DNA of 64,000 bases from Parvularcula sp. BBD 1991-13. GTDB taxonomy: Bacteria > Pseudomonadota > Alphaproteobacteria > Caulobacterales > Parvularculaceae. Shown piece after piece: positions 8,462 through 18,948 of this stretch (position 1 is its first letter; each line of letters starts with the position of its first letter). The notes beneath the pieces were generated by a model. It did no database searches, was not told the origin of the DNA, and saw only the letters and a program-made list of their open reading frames with translations. The stretch is taken from NCBI GenBank assembly GCA_001657385.1, contig LYSZ01000001.1, forward strand, positions 62,001 through 126,000, written 5' to 3'. The translations under genes and the position numbers were made by a program.

Positions 8462-10033
8462 TTGTCGAACGTGATGGCCGATGATCCGGTAAGGCGCGTC
8501 GTCATCGTCGGCGGCGGGACGGCGGGATGGCTGACCGCCGGGATCATCGCCGCCGATCACCGGGCCGCCCATGAAGACGGCGTGCGCGTCACCCTTGTCG
8601 AATCCCCCACCGTGCCCATCCTCGGCGTCGGCGAGGGGACCTGGCCGAGCCTGCGCGACACCCTGCGGCGCATCGGCGTCAGCGAGACCGCGTTCATTCG
8701 CCGGTGCAACGCCAGCTTCAAACAGGGCTCGCGGTTCGACGGCTGGAAGACCGGCGCGGCGGACGACTTTTATTACCATCCCTTCGAGGCGCCGCCCGAC
8801 GCGGACGCGGTCGACGTGCTTGCGCTCTGGCGCGCCGCGCCGCCCGGCACGCCGTTCGGGGAAGCCGTGAGCTGTCAGGCCGGGCTTTGCCTTGAAGGCC
8901 GGGCGCCGAAACAGGCGGTCACGCCGGAATACGCCGCCGTGGCCAACTACGCCTATCACCTGGACGCGCCGGCCTTCGCCGCCCTGTTGCAGGAACACTG
9001 CATGGACAATCTGGGCGTTCGCCATGTCCGCGACGATGTCGTCGGGGCGCTGCGGGACGATGCGGGGGGCGTTGCCGCAGTGGCGACCCGCGAGGCCGGC
9101 GCGGTCGAGGGCGATCTTTTTATCGATTGCACCGGGTCGAAAGCGGTCCTGCTTGGCGAGACGCTCGGCATACGGACGAAAAGCGCGTCGGACGTCCTGT
9201 TCAACGACCGCGCGCTCGCGGTTCAGGCGCCGTACGCCGGCGACGCCGAGCCGATTGCGTCGCAGACGACCGGCACGGCGCTCGGCGCCGGGTGGGTCTG
9301 GGACATCGCGCTGCAAACCCGCCGCGGCGTCGGCTACGTGTTTTCCTCGCGCCATCGCGGAGAGGCGGAGGCGCGTTCGGAGCTGAGCGCCTATCTGCGC
9401 CGGGCGGCGCCGCACAGCGGCGTCTCGGGCGAGGATGCGCGCCTCATCAGGTTTCAGTCCGCCTATCGCGAGACCCCGTGGACGGAAAACGCCGTCGCCG
9501 TCGGCATGGCGCAGGGGTTTGTCGAGCCGCTGGAGGCGTCGGCGATCGTCATGATCGAGCTGTCCGCGACGATGATCAGCGACACGCTGCCGCCCCGCCG
9601 CGGCATGATGGCCGGCGCCGCGCGGCGTTTCAACGAACGCTTTTCCTATCGCTGGGGCCGGATCGTCGATTTCCTGAAGCTCCACTATATCCTCAGCCAG
9701 CGGCCCGAAGCGTACTGGGCCGACCATCGCGACAAAGCAACGTGGCCGGACCGGCTGGCGCGCCTTGTCGAACAGTGGCGGTACGAGCCGCCCTCGCGCG
9801 AGGACTTCGCCGAGACGCTGGAGATCTTCCCGGCCGCCAGTTACGCCTATGTGCTTTACGGCATGGGTTTCGCCACCGAGTCCCGCATGACGCGGCGCCG
9901 CAAGGACGCGCCTGAAAACGCGGCCTTGCATGTCGGCGACGTCTCGTCAAAGCTGAAGAAATTCCTTGGCGGCCTGCCGACGAACCGGGAACTGCTGTCC
10001 CATATCCGGTCGCGCGGGCTGAGCCGGATCTAG
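8462..10033 (+). CDS. Tryptophan-halogenase-family flavoprotein 1
   Basis: 523 residues from a TTG start at 8462, chosen because GGGAG lies six bases before it and the FAD motif follows at once (VVIVGGGTAGW). Family features are GVGEGTWP, a lysine in ASFKQGS matching the position of the catalytic lysine in flavin halogenases, a W-x-W-x-I type motif (GWVWDIAL, proline absent) and GFVEPLEAS. Known family members use FADH2 to make hypohalous acid. In TBDR-linked clusters like this the true reaction and substrate are unknown. It is 18 bp ahead of the SapC gene, so almost certainly in one operon. Confidence 0.88.
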   Translation: MSNVMADDPVRRVVIVGGGTAGWLTAGIIAADHRAAHEDGVRVTLVESPTVPILGVGEGTWPSLRDTLRRIGVSETAFIRRCNASFKQGSRFDGWKTGAADDFYYHPFEAPPDADAVDVLALWRAAPPGTPFGEAVSCQAGLCLEGRAPKQAVTPEYAAVANYAYHLDAPAFAALLQEHCMDNLGVRHVRDDVVGALRDDAGGVAAVATREAGAVEGDLFIDCTGSKAVLLGETLGIRTKSASDVLFNDRALAVQAPYAGDAEPIASQTTGTALGAGWVWDIALQTRRGVGYVFSSRHRGEAEARSELSAYLRRAAPHSGVSGEDARLIRFQSAYRETPWTENAVAVGMAQGFVEPLEASAIVMIELSATMISDTLPPRRGMMAGAARRFNERFSYRWGRIVDFLKLHYILSQRPEAYWADHRDKATWPDRLARLVEQWRYEPPSREDFAETLEIFPAASYAYVLYGMGFATESRMTRRRKDAPENAALHVGDVSSKLKKFLGGLPTNRELLSHIRSRGLSRI

Positions 10034-10051
10034 GAAGGCGAGGGCGGACCG

Positions 10052-10774
10052 ATGGCCAATCATGCGCAGCTCAACAATATCGATCACGCCGATCTGCGCG
10101 TGCGGACCGGCCATAGCGCCGACCTTGGCGATGCGGTGATGGCGTGCCCGGTGTTCCCTTACGAGTTCCGCAGTCTGCAACCGCATTACCCGGTCGTCTT
10201 TTCAAAGGACGCAAAGGGCGGTTTCAGGCCGCTGGCCCTGTTCGGATTCGAGGAGGGGGAAAACCTGTTTCTCGCGGCGCCGGAACGATGGGATGCTGAT
10301 TATGTTCCGCTCGCCATGCGAATGAAGCCGTTCCTGATCGGCGTCGCCGGCGACGGCGCGGGCGGCCGGCGCCTGGAGGCGCATGTGGACCTCGACCATC
10401 CGCGCGTCAGCCGCACGGACGGCGAGCCGCTGTTTCTGGAGCACGGAGGCCATGCGCCGCTGCTGCAGGAGGCGACGACAACCCTCGGCGAGGTTCATGA
10501 CGGCGAGCAGACCATCCCCGTCTTTTCCGCCATGCTGGAGGAACTGGATCTGCTGGAGCCGTTCACGCTCGACGTCGAGCTTGACGACGGCGCGAAGGGA
10601 CGGCTCGCGGGGTACTATGTCATCGCCGAGGAAAGGCTTTACACCCTCGACGGGACCGCGCTCGGCCGGCTCCAGACCGCCGGTTTCCTCCAGCCTGTCT
10701 ATATGGCGGTCGCCGCGCTCTCCCAGTTCAAAAGCCTTGTCGACCGCCGCAATGCGGCCATCGCCCGGGGCTGA
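10052..10774 (+). CDS. SapC family protein
   Basis: 240 residues, with a GA-rich ribosome site upstream. The sequence (PVFPYEFRSLQPHYPVVF, RPLALFGFEEGENLF, RMKPFLIGV) matches the SapC family, named after a Campylobacter S-layer-associated protein. No signal peptide or membrane segment is visible, so it is probably cytoplasmic. Its role is not established. It is regularly encoded beside TonB receptors, cupin-8 proteins and halogenase-like proteins in Caulobacter-like and Alteromonas-like bacteria. Only 3 bp separate it from the next gene. Confidence 0.85.
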   Translation: MANHAQLNNIDHADLRVRTGHSADLGDAVMACPVFPYEFRSLQPHYPVVFSKDAKGGFRPLALFGFEEGENLFLAAPERWDADYVPLAMRMKPFLIGVAGDGAGGRRLEAHVDLDHPRVSRTDGEPLFLEHGGHAPLLQEATTTLGEVHDGEQTIPVFSAMLEELDLLEPFTLDVELDDGAKGRLAGYYVIAEERLYTLDGTALGRLQTAGFLQPVYMAVAALSQFKSLVDRRNAAIARG

Positions 10775-10777
10775 CGG

Positions 10778-11833
10778 ATGCAGCCGCGCGAGCACAGCCA
10801 TGCGCGACTTCCGGCGGGACGGACCGTGCGGGAGGTTCGCGCCGATCACGCGGCGTTTTCCATTGAGGAGCTGGAGCGCCTGGCCGAGCCGCTGGTCCTG
10901 CGCGGTTTTGTCGGGGGCTGGCCCGCAGTCAGGGCGGCGAAGCGTTCGAACGATGATCTGCTTGCGTATCTTTCAGGCTTCGACGCCGGCGCGGTCGTTC
11001 CCGTTTCGGCCGGACCGCCGTCCTTGGACGGACGGATTTTCTATAACGACCGGTTCGACGGCATGAACTGCGAGCGCGGCAACGCCAGGTTCGGGGAGGT
11101 TCTGGCCCGCGTGCGCCGGTGCGGCGGCGAAACGCCGACGCCGCTGATCTATCTCGCCTCGGCCGATGTCGATGCGTGCATGCCGGGATTTCGCGGCGAG
11201 AACGATGTGGATTTCGTCGGGCGCGCGCCGGTGGTCAGCGTCTGGATCGGGACGAAAACACGCGTCGCCGCCCATAACGACCTGCCGCTGAACGTCGCCT
11301 GTAACGTGGCGGGAAAACGCCGGTTCACCCTGTTTCCTCCAGACCAGGTCGACAATCTTTATGTCGGCCCGTTCGAACTGACGCCGGCGGGACGGCCCGT
11401 CAGCCTTGTCGACGTCGCGGCGCCGGACCTGGAGCGTTTTCCCCGGTTCGCGGATGCCATGGATGCGGCGGGCGTCGCCGAGCTTGAGGCGGGAGACGCG
11501 CTGTTCATTCCGTCGATGTGGTGGCACGGCGTCGAGGCCTCCGGTCCCGAGGCGGCTGGCGGCTTCAACGTGCTGGTCAATTACTGGTGGCGCACCGTTC
11601 CAAGCTATTTCGGCGCGCCCCAGGACGCGCTGAGCCACGCCATGCTGGCCGTGCGCGACCTGCCGCCGGCGCAGAAAGCGGCGTGGCGGGCGATGTTCGA
11701 CCATTATGTTTTTGATTTCGACCCGGAGGATCACCGGCACGTTCCGGAGACCGCGCGGGGAATGTTGTCGCCCATGACGCAGGACAACGCCCGGCGCATC
11801 CGCGCGACGTTACTGAACCGGTTGAACAGGTGA
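10778..11833 (+). CDS. JmjC/cupin-8 family Fe(II)/2-oxoglutarate-type protein
   Basis: 351 residues. The N-terminal half resembles cupin-8 proteins (ELERLAEPLVLRGFVGGWP). The metal site is readable as H-x-D in VAAHNDLPLN and a distal histidine in FIPSMWWHGVEASG, with KRRFTLFPP between them. Such folds hydroxylate amino-acid side chains using Fe(II) and 2-oxoglutarate, but the substrate here is unknown. Translational coupling to SapC upstream (3-bp gap) and to the second halogenase gene downstream (7-bp gap) places it inside the TBDR accessory operon. Confidence 0.85.
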   Translation: MQPREHSHARLPAGRTVREVRADHAAFSIEELERLAEPLVLRGFVGGWPAVRAAKRSNDDLLAYLSGFDAGAVVPVSAGPPSLDGRIFYNDRFDGMNCERGNARFGEVLARVRRCGGETPTPLIYLASADVDACMPGFRGENDVDFVGRAPVVSVWIGTKTRVAAHNDLPLNVACNVAGKRRFTLFPPDQVDNLYVGPFELTPAGRPVSLVDVAAPDLERFPRFADAMDAAGVAELEAGDALFIPSMWWHGVEASGPEAAGGFNVLVNYWWRTVPSYFGAPQDALSHAMLAVRDLPPAQKAAWRAMFDHYVFDFDPEDHRHVPETARGMLSPMTQDNARRIRATLLNRLNR

Positions 11834-11840
11834 GGCGCAT

Positions 11841-13334
11841 ATGACCGAGACCGGCCGACGCAGAAAAGTGATCATCGCCGGCGGCGGGACCGCGGGCTGG
11901 ATGACCGCTGCGGCGATGGGAAAAGTCCTCAGGGACGTCGTCGACGTGACCCTGGTCGAATCGGAAATGCTGGGCACGGTGGGCGTCGGCGAGGCGACCA
12001 TTCCGACGCTCGTCACCTATAACCGCCTGTTGAGGATCGACGAGGCAGAGTTCATGAAAGCGGTCCGGGGCACCTTCAAGCTCGGCATTGCCTTTGAAAA
12101 CTGGACCGATATCGGTCATCGCTACATTCACTCCTTCGGCGTGACGGGAAAGGATCACTGGACGGCGGGATTTCAGCATTTCTGGCGGCGCGGCCGCGAA
12201 ATGGGCGTCGCCAAGGATTTCGGCGAGTATTGCCTTGAACTGGTCGCCGCGGAACGCGAGCGCTTCGCGCACCTGCCCGACTTCGGACTGAACTATGCGT
12301 TTCACATCGACTCCGCGGCCTATGCGGCGTTCCTTCGCAAGATCGCCGAAGCCCACGGCGTGAAGCGCAAGGAAGGGATCATCAAGGATGTTCAGCTTAC
12401 CGACGACGGGGATTTGAAAAGCCTGGAGATCGACGACGGGAGCCGCCTTGACGGCGATTTCTTCGTCGACTGCACCGGCTTTCGCGCCTTGCTGATCGGC
12501 GAGGCGCTGGGCGTGGGCTATGACGACTGGACCCACTGGCTGCCTTGCGACCGCGCCATCGCCGTGCAGACGCAATCGGTGCGTGCGCCGGTCCCCTATA
12601 CGCGTTCGATCGCGCATGGCGCGGGCTGGCGCTGGCAGATCCCGCTACAGCATCGCACCGGCAACGGGATTGTCTTTTCCAGCCGCCACCTGTCCGAAGA
12701 GGAGGGCAAGGATCTTCTCTTGTCCAGCATCGACGGCGATGTCCTGACCGAGCCGCGGGTCATTCGTTTCCGCACCGGCGCCCGGCGCGCCCAGTGGCGG
12801 CGCAACTGCGTCGCCGTGGGACTGTCCAGCGGGTTCATCGAGCCGCTCGAATCGACAAGCATCCACCTCATTCAGCGCTCGGTCATGCGGATGATGCAGA
12901 TGTTCCCGCCCGGCGGCGTCAAGCAGGCTGATATCGACGAGTTCAACGCGCAGACCTTCTACGAGCTTGAACATATCCGCGATTTCATCATCCTGCACTA
13001 TCACCTGACGAATCGCACCGACACCGCGTTCTGGCGCAGCTGCCGCAACATGGACATTCCCGACACGCTGAAGCACCGCCTGGCGTTGTTCGGGCAAACG
13101 GGGCGCGTCTTCCGCGCCAACGACCAGTTGTTCGCGGAGAATTCGTGGACCCAGGTCATGCTGGGTCAGGGGCTGACGCCGAAAGCCCATCACCCTGTCG
13201 CCGACGTCATGTCGGCGGACGAAATCGCTTCGTTCCTCGATCATATCGACGACAATGTGCAGCGTACGGTCGCCGGCCTGCCGTCGCACGAAACCTACCT
13301 CAACACCTATTGTCCCTATACGGCGAGCGCATAG
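11841..13334 (+). CDS. Tryptophan-halogenase-family flavoprotein 2
   Basis: 497 residues, GAGG ribosome site upstream. It carries the FAD motif VIIAGGGTAGWMT, GVGEATIPT, the lysine in GTFKLGIAFENW, a complete W-x-W-x-I-P motif (GWRWQIPLQ) and GFIEPLESTSI. All hallmark positions of flavin-dependent halogenases are therefore present, more fully than in the paralogue at 8462. The two are clearly divergent, so they probably have distinct partners or substrates rather than being a recent duplication. It lies between the cupin gene and the sodium symporter and is likely part of the same operon. Confidence 0.9.
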   Translation: MTETGRRRKVIIAGGGTAGWMTAAAMGKVLRDVVDVTLVESEMLGTVGVGEATIPTLVTYNRLLRIDEAEFMKAVRGTFKLGIAFENWTDIGHRYIHSFGVTGKDHWTAGFQHFWRRGREMGVAKDFGEYCLELVAAERERFAHLPDFGLNYAFHIDSAAYAAFLRKIAEAHGVKRKEGIIKDVQLTDDGDLKSLEIDDGSRLDGDFFVDCTGFRALLIGEALGVGYDDWTHWLPCDRAIAVQTQSVRAPVPYTRSIAHGAGWRWQIPLQHRTGNGIVFSSRHLSEEEGKDLLLSSIDGDVLTEPRVIRFRTGARRAQWRRNCVAVGLSSGFIEPLESTSIHLIQRSVMRMMQMFPPGGVKQADIDEFNAQTFYELEHIRDFIILHYHLTNRTDTAFWRSCRNMDIPDTLKHRLALFGQTGRVFRANDQLFAENSWTQVMLGQGLTPKAHHPVADVMSADEIASFLDHIDDNVQRTVAGLPSHETYLNTYCPYTASA

Positions 13335-13367
13335 CGCCGGCCCTTTTCGCACAAGTGGAGTTCAAGA

Positions 13368-14954
13368 ATGGCGCTTTCTGGTCTTGATCTGTTGATTGTC
13401 GGCGTTTACGCAGCCGCGCTGCTGGCGGTGGCGCTGTGGGTCTCGCGCGAGCCGAAGGGCGAAACGAAAGACACGGAGGATTACTTCCTCGCCGGGCGCG
13501 CGCTGCCCTGGTGGGCGATCGGCGCATCGCTAATCGCGTCCAACATATCCGCCGAGCAGATCATCGGACAGTCGGGGCAGGGCTTCGCGGTCGGCCTTGC
13601 GATCGCCGCCTATGAGTGGCAGGCGGCGATCGTCCTGATCATCGTCGCCAAATGGTTTCTTCCGATATTCCTGAAGCGCGGCATCTATACGATGCCCCAG
13701 TTTCTCGACCAGCGCTACGGCCACGGGGTCAAGTCGCTGATGTCTGTTTACTGGGTCGTTCTGTATACGGCGGTGAATCTGACCACGGTGCTGTGGCTGG
13801 GCGGGCTCGCAATGAATTCGCTGACGGGCTGGCCGGTCGTCCTCTGCATGGCGGCCCTCGGCGCCTTCGCCGCGCTTTACTCCCTTTACGGAGGGCTGAA
13901 GGCTGTCGCGCTGACCGACATCATCCAGGTCGTGATCCTGATTGGCGGCGGTCTCGCCATTACGTGGATCGCGCTCGACCGGATCGGCGACGCGGACGGC
14001 GCGATCGGCGGGCTGTCGCGGCTATATAACGAAATGCCCGGCCACTTCAAGATGATCCTGGCCAGCGACCACCCGGCCTATGGCGACCTGCCCGGCGTGT
14101 GGACGCTCTTGGGCGGGTTGTGGGTGCTGCATTTTTCCTATTGGGGCTTCAACCAGTACATCATCCAGCGCGCGCTTGGCGCTGAAAGCCTCGCCGAGGC
14201 GCAGAAAGGTCTCGCCTTCGCCGCTTTCCTGAAACTCTTCATACCCCTGATTGTCGTCATCCCCGGTATTGCGGCGGTGATGCTCGCCTCGCAGGGAGCG
14301 GTGGACGCCGGCGCCCTTGGCGAAAAATCCGACCGCACCTACGGAGAGTTGATGAAGCTGGCGCCGACGGGGTTGCGCGGTCTTGTTTTCGCCGCGTTGA
14401 TCGCAGCGGTCGTCTCCTCTCTGGCGTCGATGATGAACTCGATCTCAACGATCTTCACCATGGACCTTTACCGGTCTGTGGTCCCGGGACGCGCCGAACG
14501 CCATTACGTCGCTGTCGGCCGTATGGTCGCTTTCGCCGCCATGGGCGCCGCGCTCGTCCTGGCGCAGCCCTTTATCGGCGGGTTCGAAAGCGGCTTTCAG
14601 ACGGTTCAGGAATATTCCGGGTTTATCGCGCCCGGCGTCGTCGCCGTTTTTCTGCTCGGGTTCTTTTCGAAACGCACGAACGCCGCGGGGGCTTTCACGG
14701 CCCTGTTCGGCTCCATCGCCGTCAATGTGGCGCTGAAATTCGGCGCGCCCGAGATCCCCTTCATCATCCGTATATGGATCGTCTTCATGGCTTGTGTCGC
14801 CGGCGCCGTCGTCATGTCCCGGCTGACGCCGTCGCCGTCGGCGGACAAGCCCGTCGCGCTCAACGACATTTCCTTTTCAACGCGGTTCCTGTTCAATGCT
14901 TCGGCGGTCGCGGTCGTCGCCATTCTCGCCGCTTTTTACGTCTATCTCTGGTAA
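13368..14954 (+). CDS. Sodium/solute symporter (SSS family, SGLT-like sugar transporter)
   Basis: 528 residues with about 14 hydrophobic segments. Typical SSS/SGLT signatures are DYFLAGRALPWWAIGASLIASNISAEQ near the N-terminus and ALYSLYGGLKAVALTD in the middle. It should carry a monosaccharide (probably glucose) across the inner membrane with Na+. It closes the glucan operon, starting 33 bp after the halogenase gene with GTGGAG upstream, and is followed by a convergent terminator-like hairpin. Its position after GH16, GH3 and a TBDR gives a full outer-to-inner membrane path. Confidence 0.9.
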   Translation: MALSGLDLLIVGVYAAALLAVALWVSREPKGETKDTEDYFLAGRALPWWAIGASLIASNISAEQIIGQSGQGFAVGLAIAAYEWQAAIVLIIVAKWFLPIFLKRGIYTMPQFLDQRYGHGVKSLMSVYWVVLYTAVNLTTVLWLGGLAMNSLTGWPVVLCMAALGAFAALYSLYGGLKAVALTDIIQVVILIGGGLAITWIALDRIGDADGAIGGLSRLYNEMPGHFKMILASDHPAYGDLPGVWTLLGGLWVLHFSYWGFNQYIIQRALGAESLAEAQKGLAFAAFLKLFIPLIVVIPGIAAVMLASQGAVDAGALGEKSDRTYGELMKLAPTGLRGLVFAALIAAVVSSLASMMNSISTIFTMDLYRSVVPGRAERHYVAVGRMVAFAAMGAALVLAQPFIGGFESGFQTVQEYSGFIAPGVVAVFLLGFFSKRTNAAGAFTALFGSIAVNVALKFGAPEIPFIIRIWIVFMACVAGAVVMSRLTPSPSADKPVALNDISFSTRFLFNASAVAVVAILAAFYVYLW

Positions 14955-14958
14955 GCGT

Positions 14959-14990
14959 CGCCCCACGGCCCGCGCGTGGTCCGTGGGGCG
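14959..14990. terminator. GC-rich hairpin between convergent genes
   Basis: CGCCCCACGG at 14959-14968 pairs with CCGTGGGGCG at 14981-14990 around a 12-nt loop. There is no good T-run on either side. It lies in the 57-bp gap between the symporter and the convergent alcohol dehydrogenase gene and could serve both. Confidence 0.6.
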
Positions 14991-15011
14991 GTCCAGTTTC
15001 GCGAACGCGCC

Positions 15012-16040
15012 TCAGCCGGCCATGTCGAGGACGATCCGGCCCTCGATATCGCCCTTGTGCATGCGGCCGAAGATATCGTTGATATCGTCGAGTTTCGCCG
15101 TCGCCGTGGTGGCGTGCACCACGCCCTCGCCGGCGAAGGCGAGCGCCTCGGCGAGATCGAGCCGCGTACCGACGATGGAGCCGCGAACGGTGATGCCGCG
15201 CAGGACCATGTCGAAAATCGGCAGGGGAAAGTCCCCCGGCGGCAGGCCGTTGAGGGCGATCGTGCCGCCGCGGCGCACCGTGCCCAGCGCCTGCTCGAAC
15301 GCCTTGGGCGAGACCGCCGTGACGAGCGCGCCATGGGCGCCGCCGATTTCCCGCTGGAGAAATTCGGCCGGGTCCGTCGTTTTCGCGTTCACCGTCGCTT
15401 GCGCGCCGAGGCGCTCGGCCAGCGCCAGCTTGTCGTCGTCGATGTCGACGGCGGCGACATGCAGGCCCATGGCCCTGGCGTATTGCACGGCCATGTGGCC
15501 GAGGCCGCCGATCCCGGAAATCACGACCCAGTCGCCGGGCTTGGTGTCGGTGGTTTTCAGGCCCTTGTAGACCGTGACCCCCGCGCACAGGACGGGCGCG
15601 ATTTCGACGAAACCCACATTCTTCGGCAGGTGGCCGACATAATCGGGATCGGCGAGGGCGTATTCGGCGAATCCGCCGTTGACGGAATACCCCGCGTTCT
15701 GCTGGCTTTCGCACAGGGTTTCCCAGCCGCCCATGCAGTGCTCACAATGGCCGCAGGCGGAGTAAAGCCACGGAATGCCGACGCGGTCGCCTTCCTTGAC
15801 ATGGGTGACGCCCTTACCGACGCCGGAAACATGGCCGACGCCTTCATGGCCAGGAATAAAGGGCGGTTCGGGCTTGACCGGCCAGTCCCCTTCTGCGGCG
15901 TGGAGGTCCGTGTGGCAGACGCCGCACGCCTCGATCTTGACCTGGATCTGGCCCTCGCCGGGCTCCGGCACGGGCGCGTCTTCAATTCTCAGCGGGTCGC
16001 CGAACTTGCGGACGACGGCGGCTTTCATCATCTTGGTCAT
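15012..16040 (-). CDS. adhP: Zinc-dependent alcohol dehydrogenase (AdhP/AdhA-like)
   Basis: 342 residues from ATG at 16040 (AAGGAAG eight bases upstream; a TTG two codons earlier is less well placed). Catalytic zinc ligands are readable as C42 in CGVCHTD, the H of GHEGVGH and the C of VLCAGVTVY. The structural zinc site is [15 protein letters not shown]. The NAD-binding turn is [13 protein letters not shown]. It should interconvert short primary alcohols and aldehydes with NAD in the cytoplasm. The aldehyde dehydrogenase gene lies 60 bp upstream on the same strand, so alcohol to aldehyde to acid oxidation is implied. Confidence 0.92.
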   Translation of the reverse strand: MTKMMKAAVVRKFGDPLRIEDAPVPEPGEGQIQVKIEACGVCHTDLHAAEGDWPVKPEPPFIPGHEGVGHVSGVGKGVTHVKEGDRVGIPWLYSACGHCEHCMGGWETLCESQQNAGYSVNGGFAEYALADPDYVGHLPKNVGFVEIAPVLCAGVTVYKGLKTTDTKPGDWVVISGIGGLGHMAVQYARAMGLHVAAVDIDDDKLALAERLGAQATVNAKTTDPAEFLQREIGGAHGALVTAVSPKAFEQALGTVRRGGTIALNGLPPGDFPLPIFDMVLRGITVRGSIVGTRLDLAEALAFAGEGVVHATTATAKLDDINDIFGRMHKGDIEGRIVLDMAG

Positions 16041-16100
16041 GGTCAACGCTTCCTTGTCTCAATTAGTTGTTCCGTATAGGCATAAATTTTGCGCCGCTGC

Positions 16101-17621
<1,521 letters not shown>

Positions 17622-17747
17622 GAGAGCTTCCTCCTTTGTTGATATTGATGCGCTCCGGCGGCGCGCCGCGCGGAGGCTGTCATGGAACCGAGTATGGAAA
17701 CGCGCGCGCGCCTCGTCACGCAGGGGGCGCGCGCCGGCGCCGGCGGG

Positions 17748-17765
17748 TGTCTCAATCCTGAGACA
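17748..17765. promoter_or_regulatory. Palindromic operator upstream of aldehyde dehydrogenase
   Basis: TGTCTCA-ATCC-TGAGACA is a perfect 7-bp inverted repeat about 130 bp upstream of the aldehyde dehydrogenase start and just beyond the end of the regulator gene. Its distance suits an activator-binding site (UAS). The neighbouring Fis-type regulator is the obvious candidate ligand; that is inference. Confidence 0.6.
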
Positions 17766-17819
17766 GGCGGCGGGCGGTTTCGTCCGGCGTCGTTCGGGGG
17801 CGCTCATTCGCTGCGTGCG

Positions 17820-18791
17820 CTAGCGCCTGAGGCCGAGCCGGGCCATGCGCCGGTAAAGCGTTGCGCGGCTGACGCCGAGGCCGCGCGCCGCGGCGCTGGC
17901 GTTGCCGCCGGACCGGGCGAGGGCGCGGCGGATTTCCGCCCGCTCCGCGTCCGCGAGGTTGCTTTTGTCGCCGGGGCCGTCAAGCACGTCGCCGAGCGGG
18001 GACGGCGCGCGGAAGTCTTCGTCGCCAAGCCCCAGGCGCCGCCGCGCCTTTCGGGTGGCGCCGACAAGGAGATCGTCGCGGTCGACCGCCAACAGCGCGG
18101 CGCCGCCGCGACCGTGGCCTTCCGCCACGACAATGCGGCAATCGGGAAACGCCGCCTGGAAGGCGTCGGCCTCGATGCGCCGCGCGGCGTCGGCGACGGC
18201 GTATGCGGTCAGTCGCGCGACGCTCTGGGTCACGTCGCTGCGGCAGGATGAGACGTCGAGCACGCCGGCCAGTTTTCCGCGCTGGTCGAAAATCGGCGCG
18301 CCCATGCAGCTCATCGACACATTGCGGCTGTGATAATGGTCGTCGCGGTAGACGATGACCGGGCGCTCTTCGACGAGGCAGGTGCCGACGCCGTTGGTGC
18401 CTTCCGCGCGTTCGCTCCAGTCGAACCCGGTCCACAGGCCGTAGCCTGCAAACGCGTCGTCGTCGCCGGGCGCGCCCCGGCGGTCGAGGATGACGCCGTC
18501 GGCGTTGCTGAGCACCACGCTGCATCCCGCCTCGCCGACGGCGGCGAACAGGCGGTCCATGGCGCCGGCCGCGATCGTCAGCATACGGCCCAGCCGCTCG
18601 CGCGCCTCGCGCATGCCGCGCTGGTCGAGGGGATCGCGCCGGTCGATGTTGTCCGGGGACAGGCCGTGATAATGTAACGATCGGCTCCAGGACGCAGCGA
18701 GGGATGATCCGGCGGCCGCGGATCCCGACTGGACGGCGCGCAAAACGCGGTCGGCGTGCGCAGCGCGCCCGAGCGGGCGCTTTGAACCCAT
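17820..18791 (-). CDS. Short AcoR-like regulator: GAF domain plus Fis-type HTH, no AAA+ domain
   Basis: 323 residues from ATG at 18791 with GGAGG upstream. The N-terminal half resembles the sensory part of AcoR-type activators (ASWSRSLHYHGLSPD, a GAF-like segment with EGTNGVGTCLVE and SMSCMGAPIFD). The C-terminus is a Fis HTH (NASAAARGLGVSRATLYRRMARLG). The sigma-54-interacting AAA+ domain that makes AcoR about 650 residues long is absent: there is no GESGTGKE or GAFTGA motif. It therefore cannot act as a classical sigma-54 enhancer-binding protein. It probably controls the adjacent aldehyde and alcohol dehydrogenase genes through the palindrome at 17748. Confidence 0.85.
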   Translation of the reverse strand: MGSKRPLGRAAHADRVLRAVQSGSAAAGSSLAASWSRSLHYHGLSPDNIDRRDPLDQRGMREARERLGRMLTIAAGAMDRLFAAVGEAGCSVVLSNADGVILDRRGAPGDDDAFAGYGLWTGFDWSERAEGTNGVGTCLVEERPVIVYRDDHYHSRNVSMSCMGAPIFDQRGKLAGVLDVSSCRSDVTQSVARLTAYAVADAARRIEADAFQAAFPDCRIVVAEGHGRGGAALLAVDRDDLLVGATRKARRRLGLGDEDFRAPSPLGDVLDGPGDKSNLADAERAEIRRALARSGGNASAAARGLGVSRATLYRRMARLGLRR

Positions 18792-18948
18792 TATCGTTTC
18801 CTCCGCCGCGAAGGGTAGCACAGCCAAGGGGCCCTTACAAAACAACGTCCTCTCGGGATCGGCGCGAATGTAATAGGATTTTCCGAAACGCCCCGACTCG
18901 GCCGGCTCGCCTGAGGATGCCCCGAGGCGCCTTCGGCGCGGCGGACTT

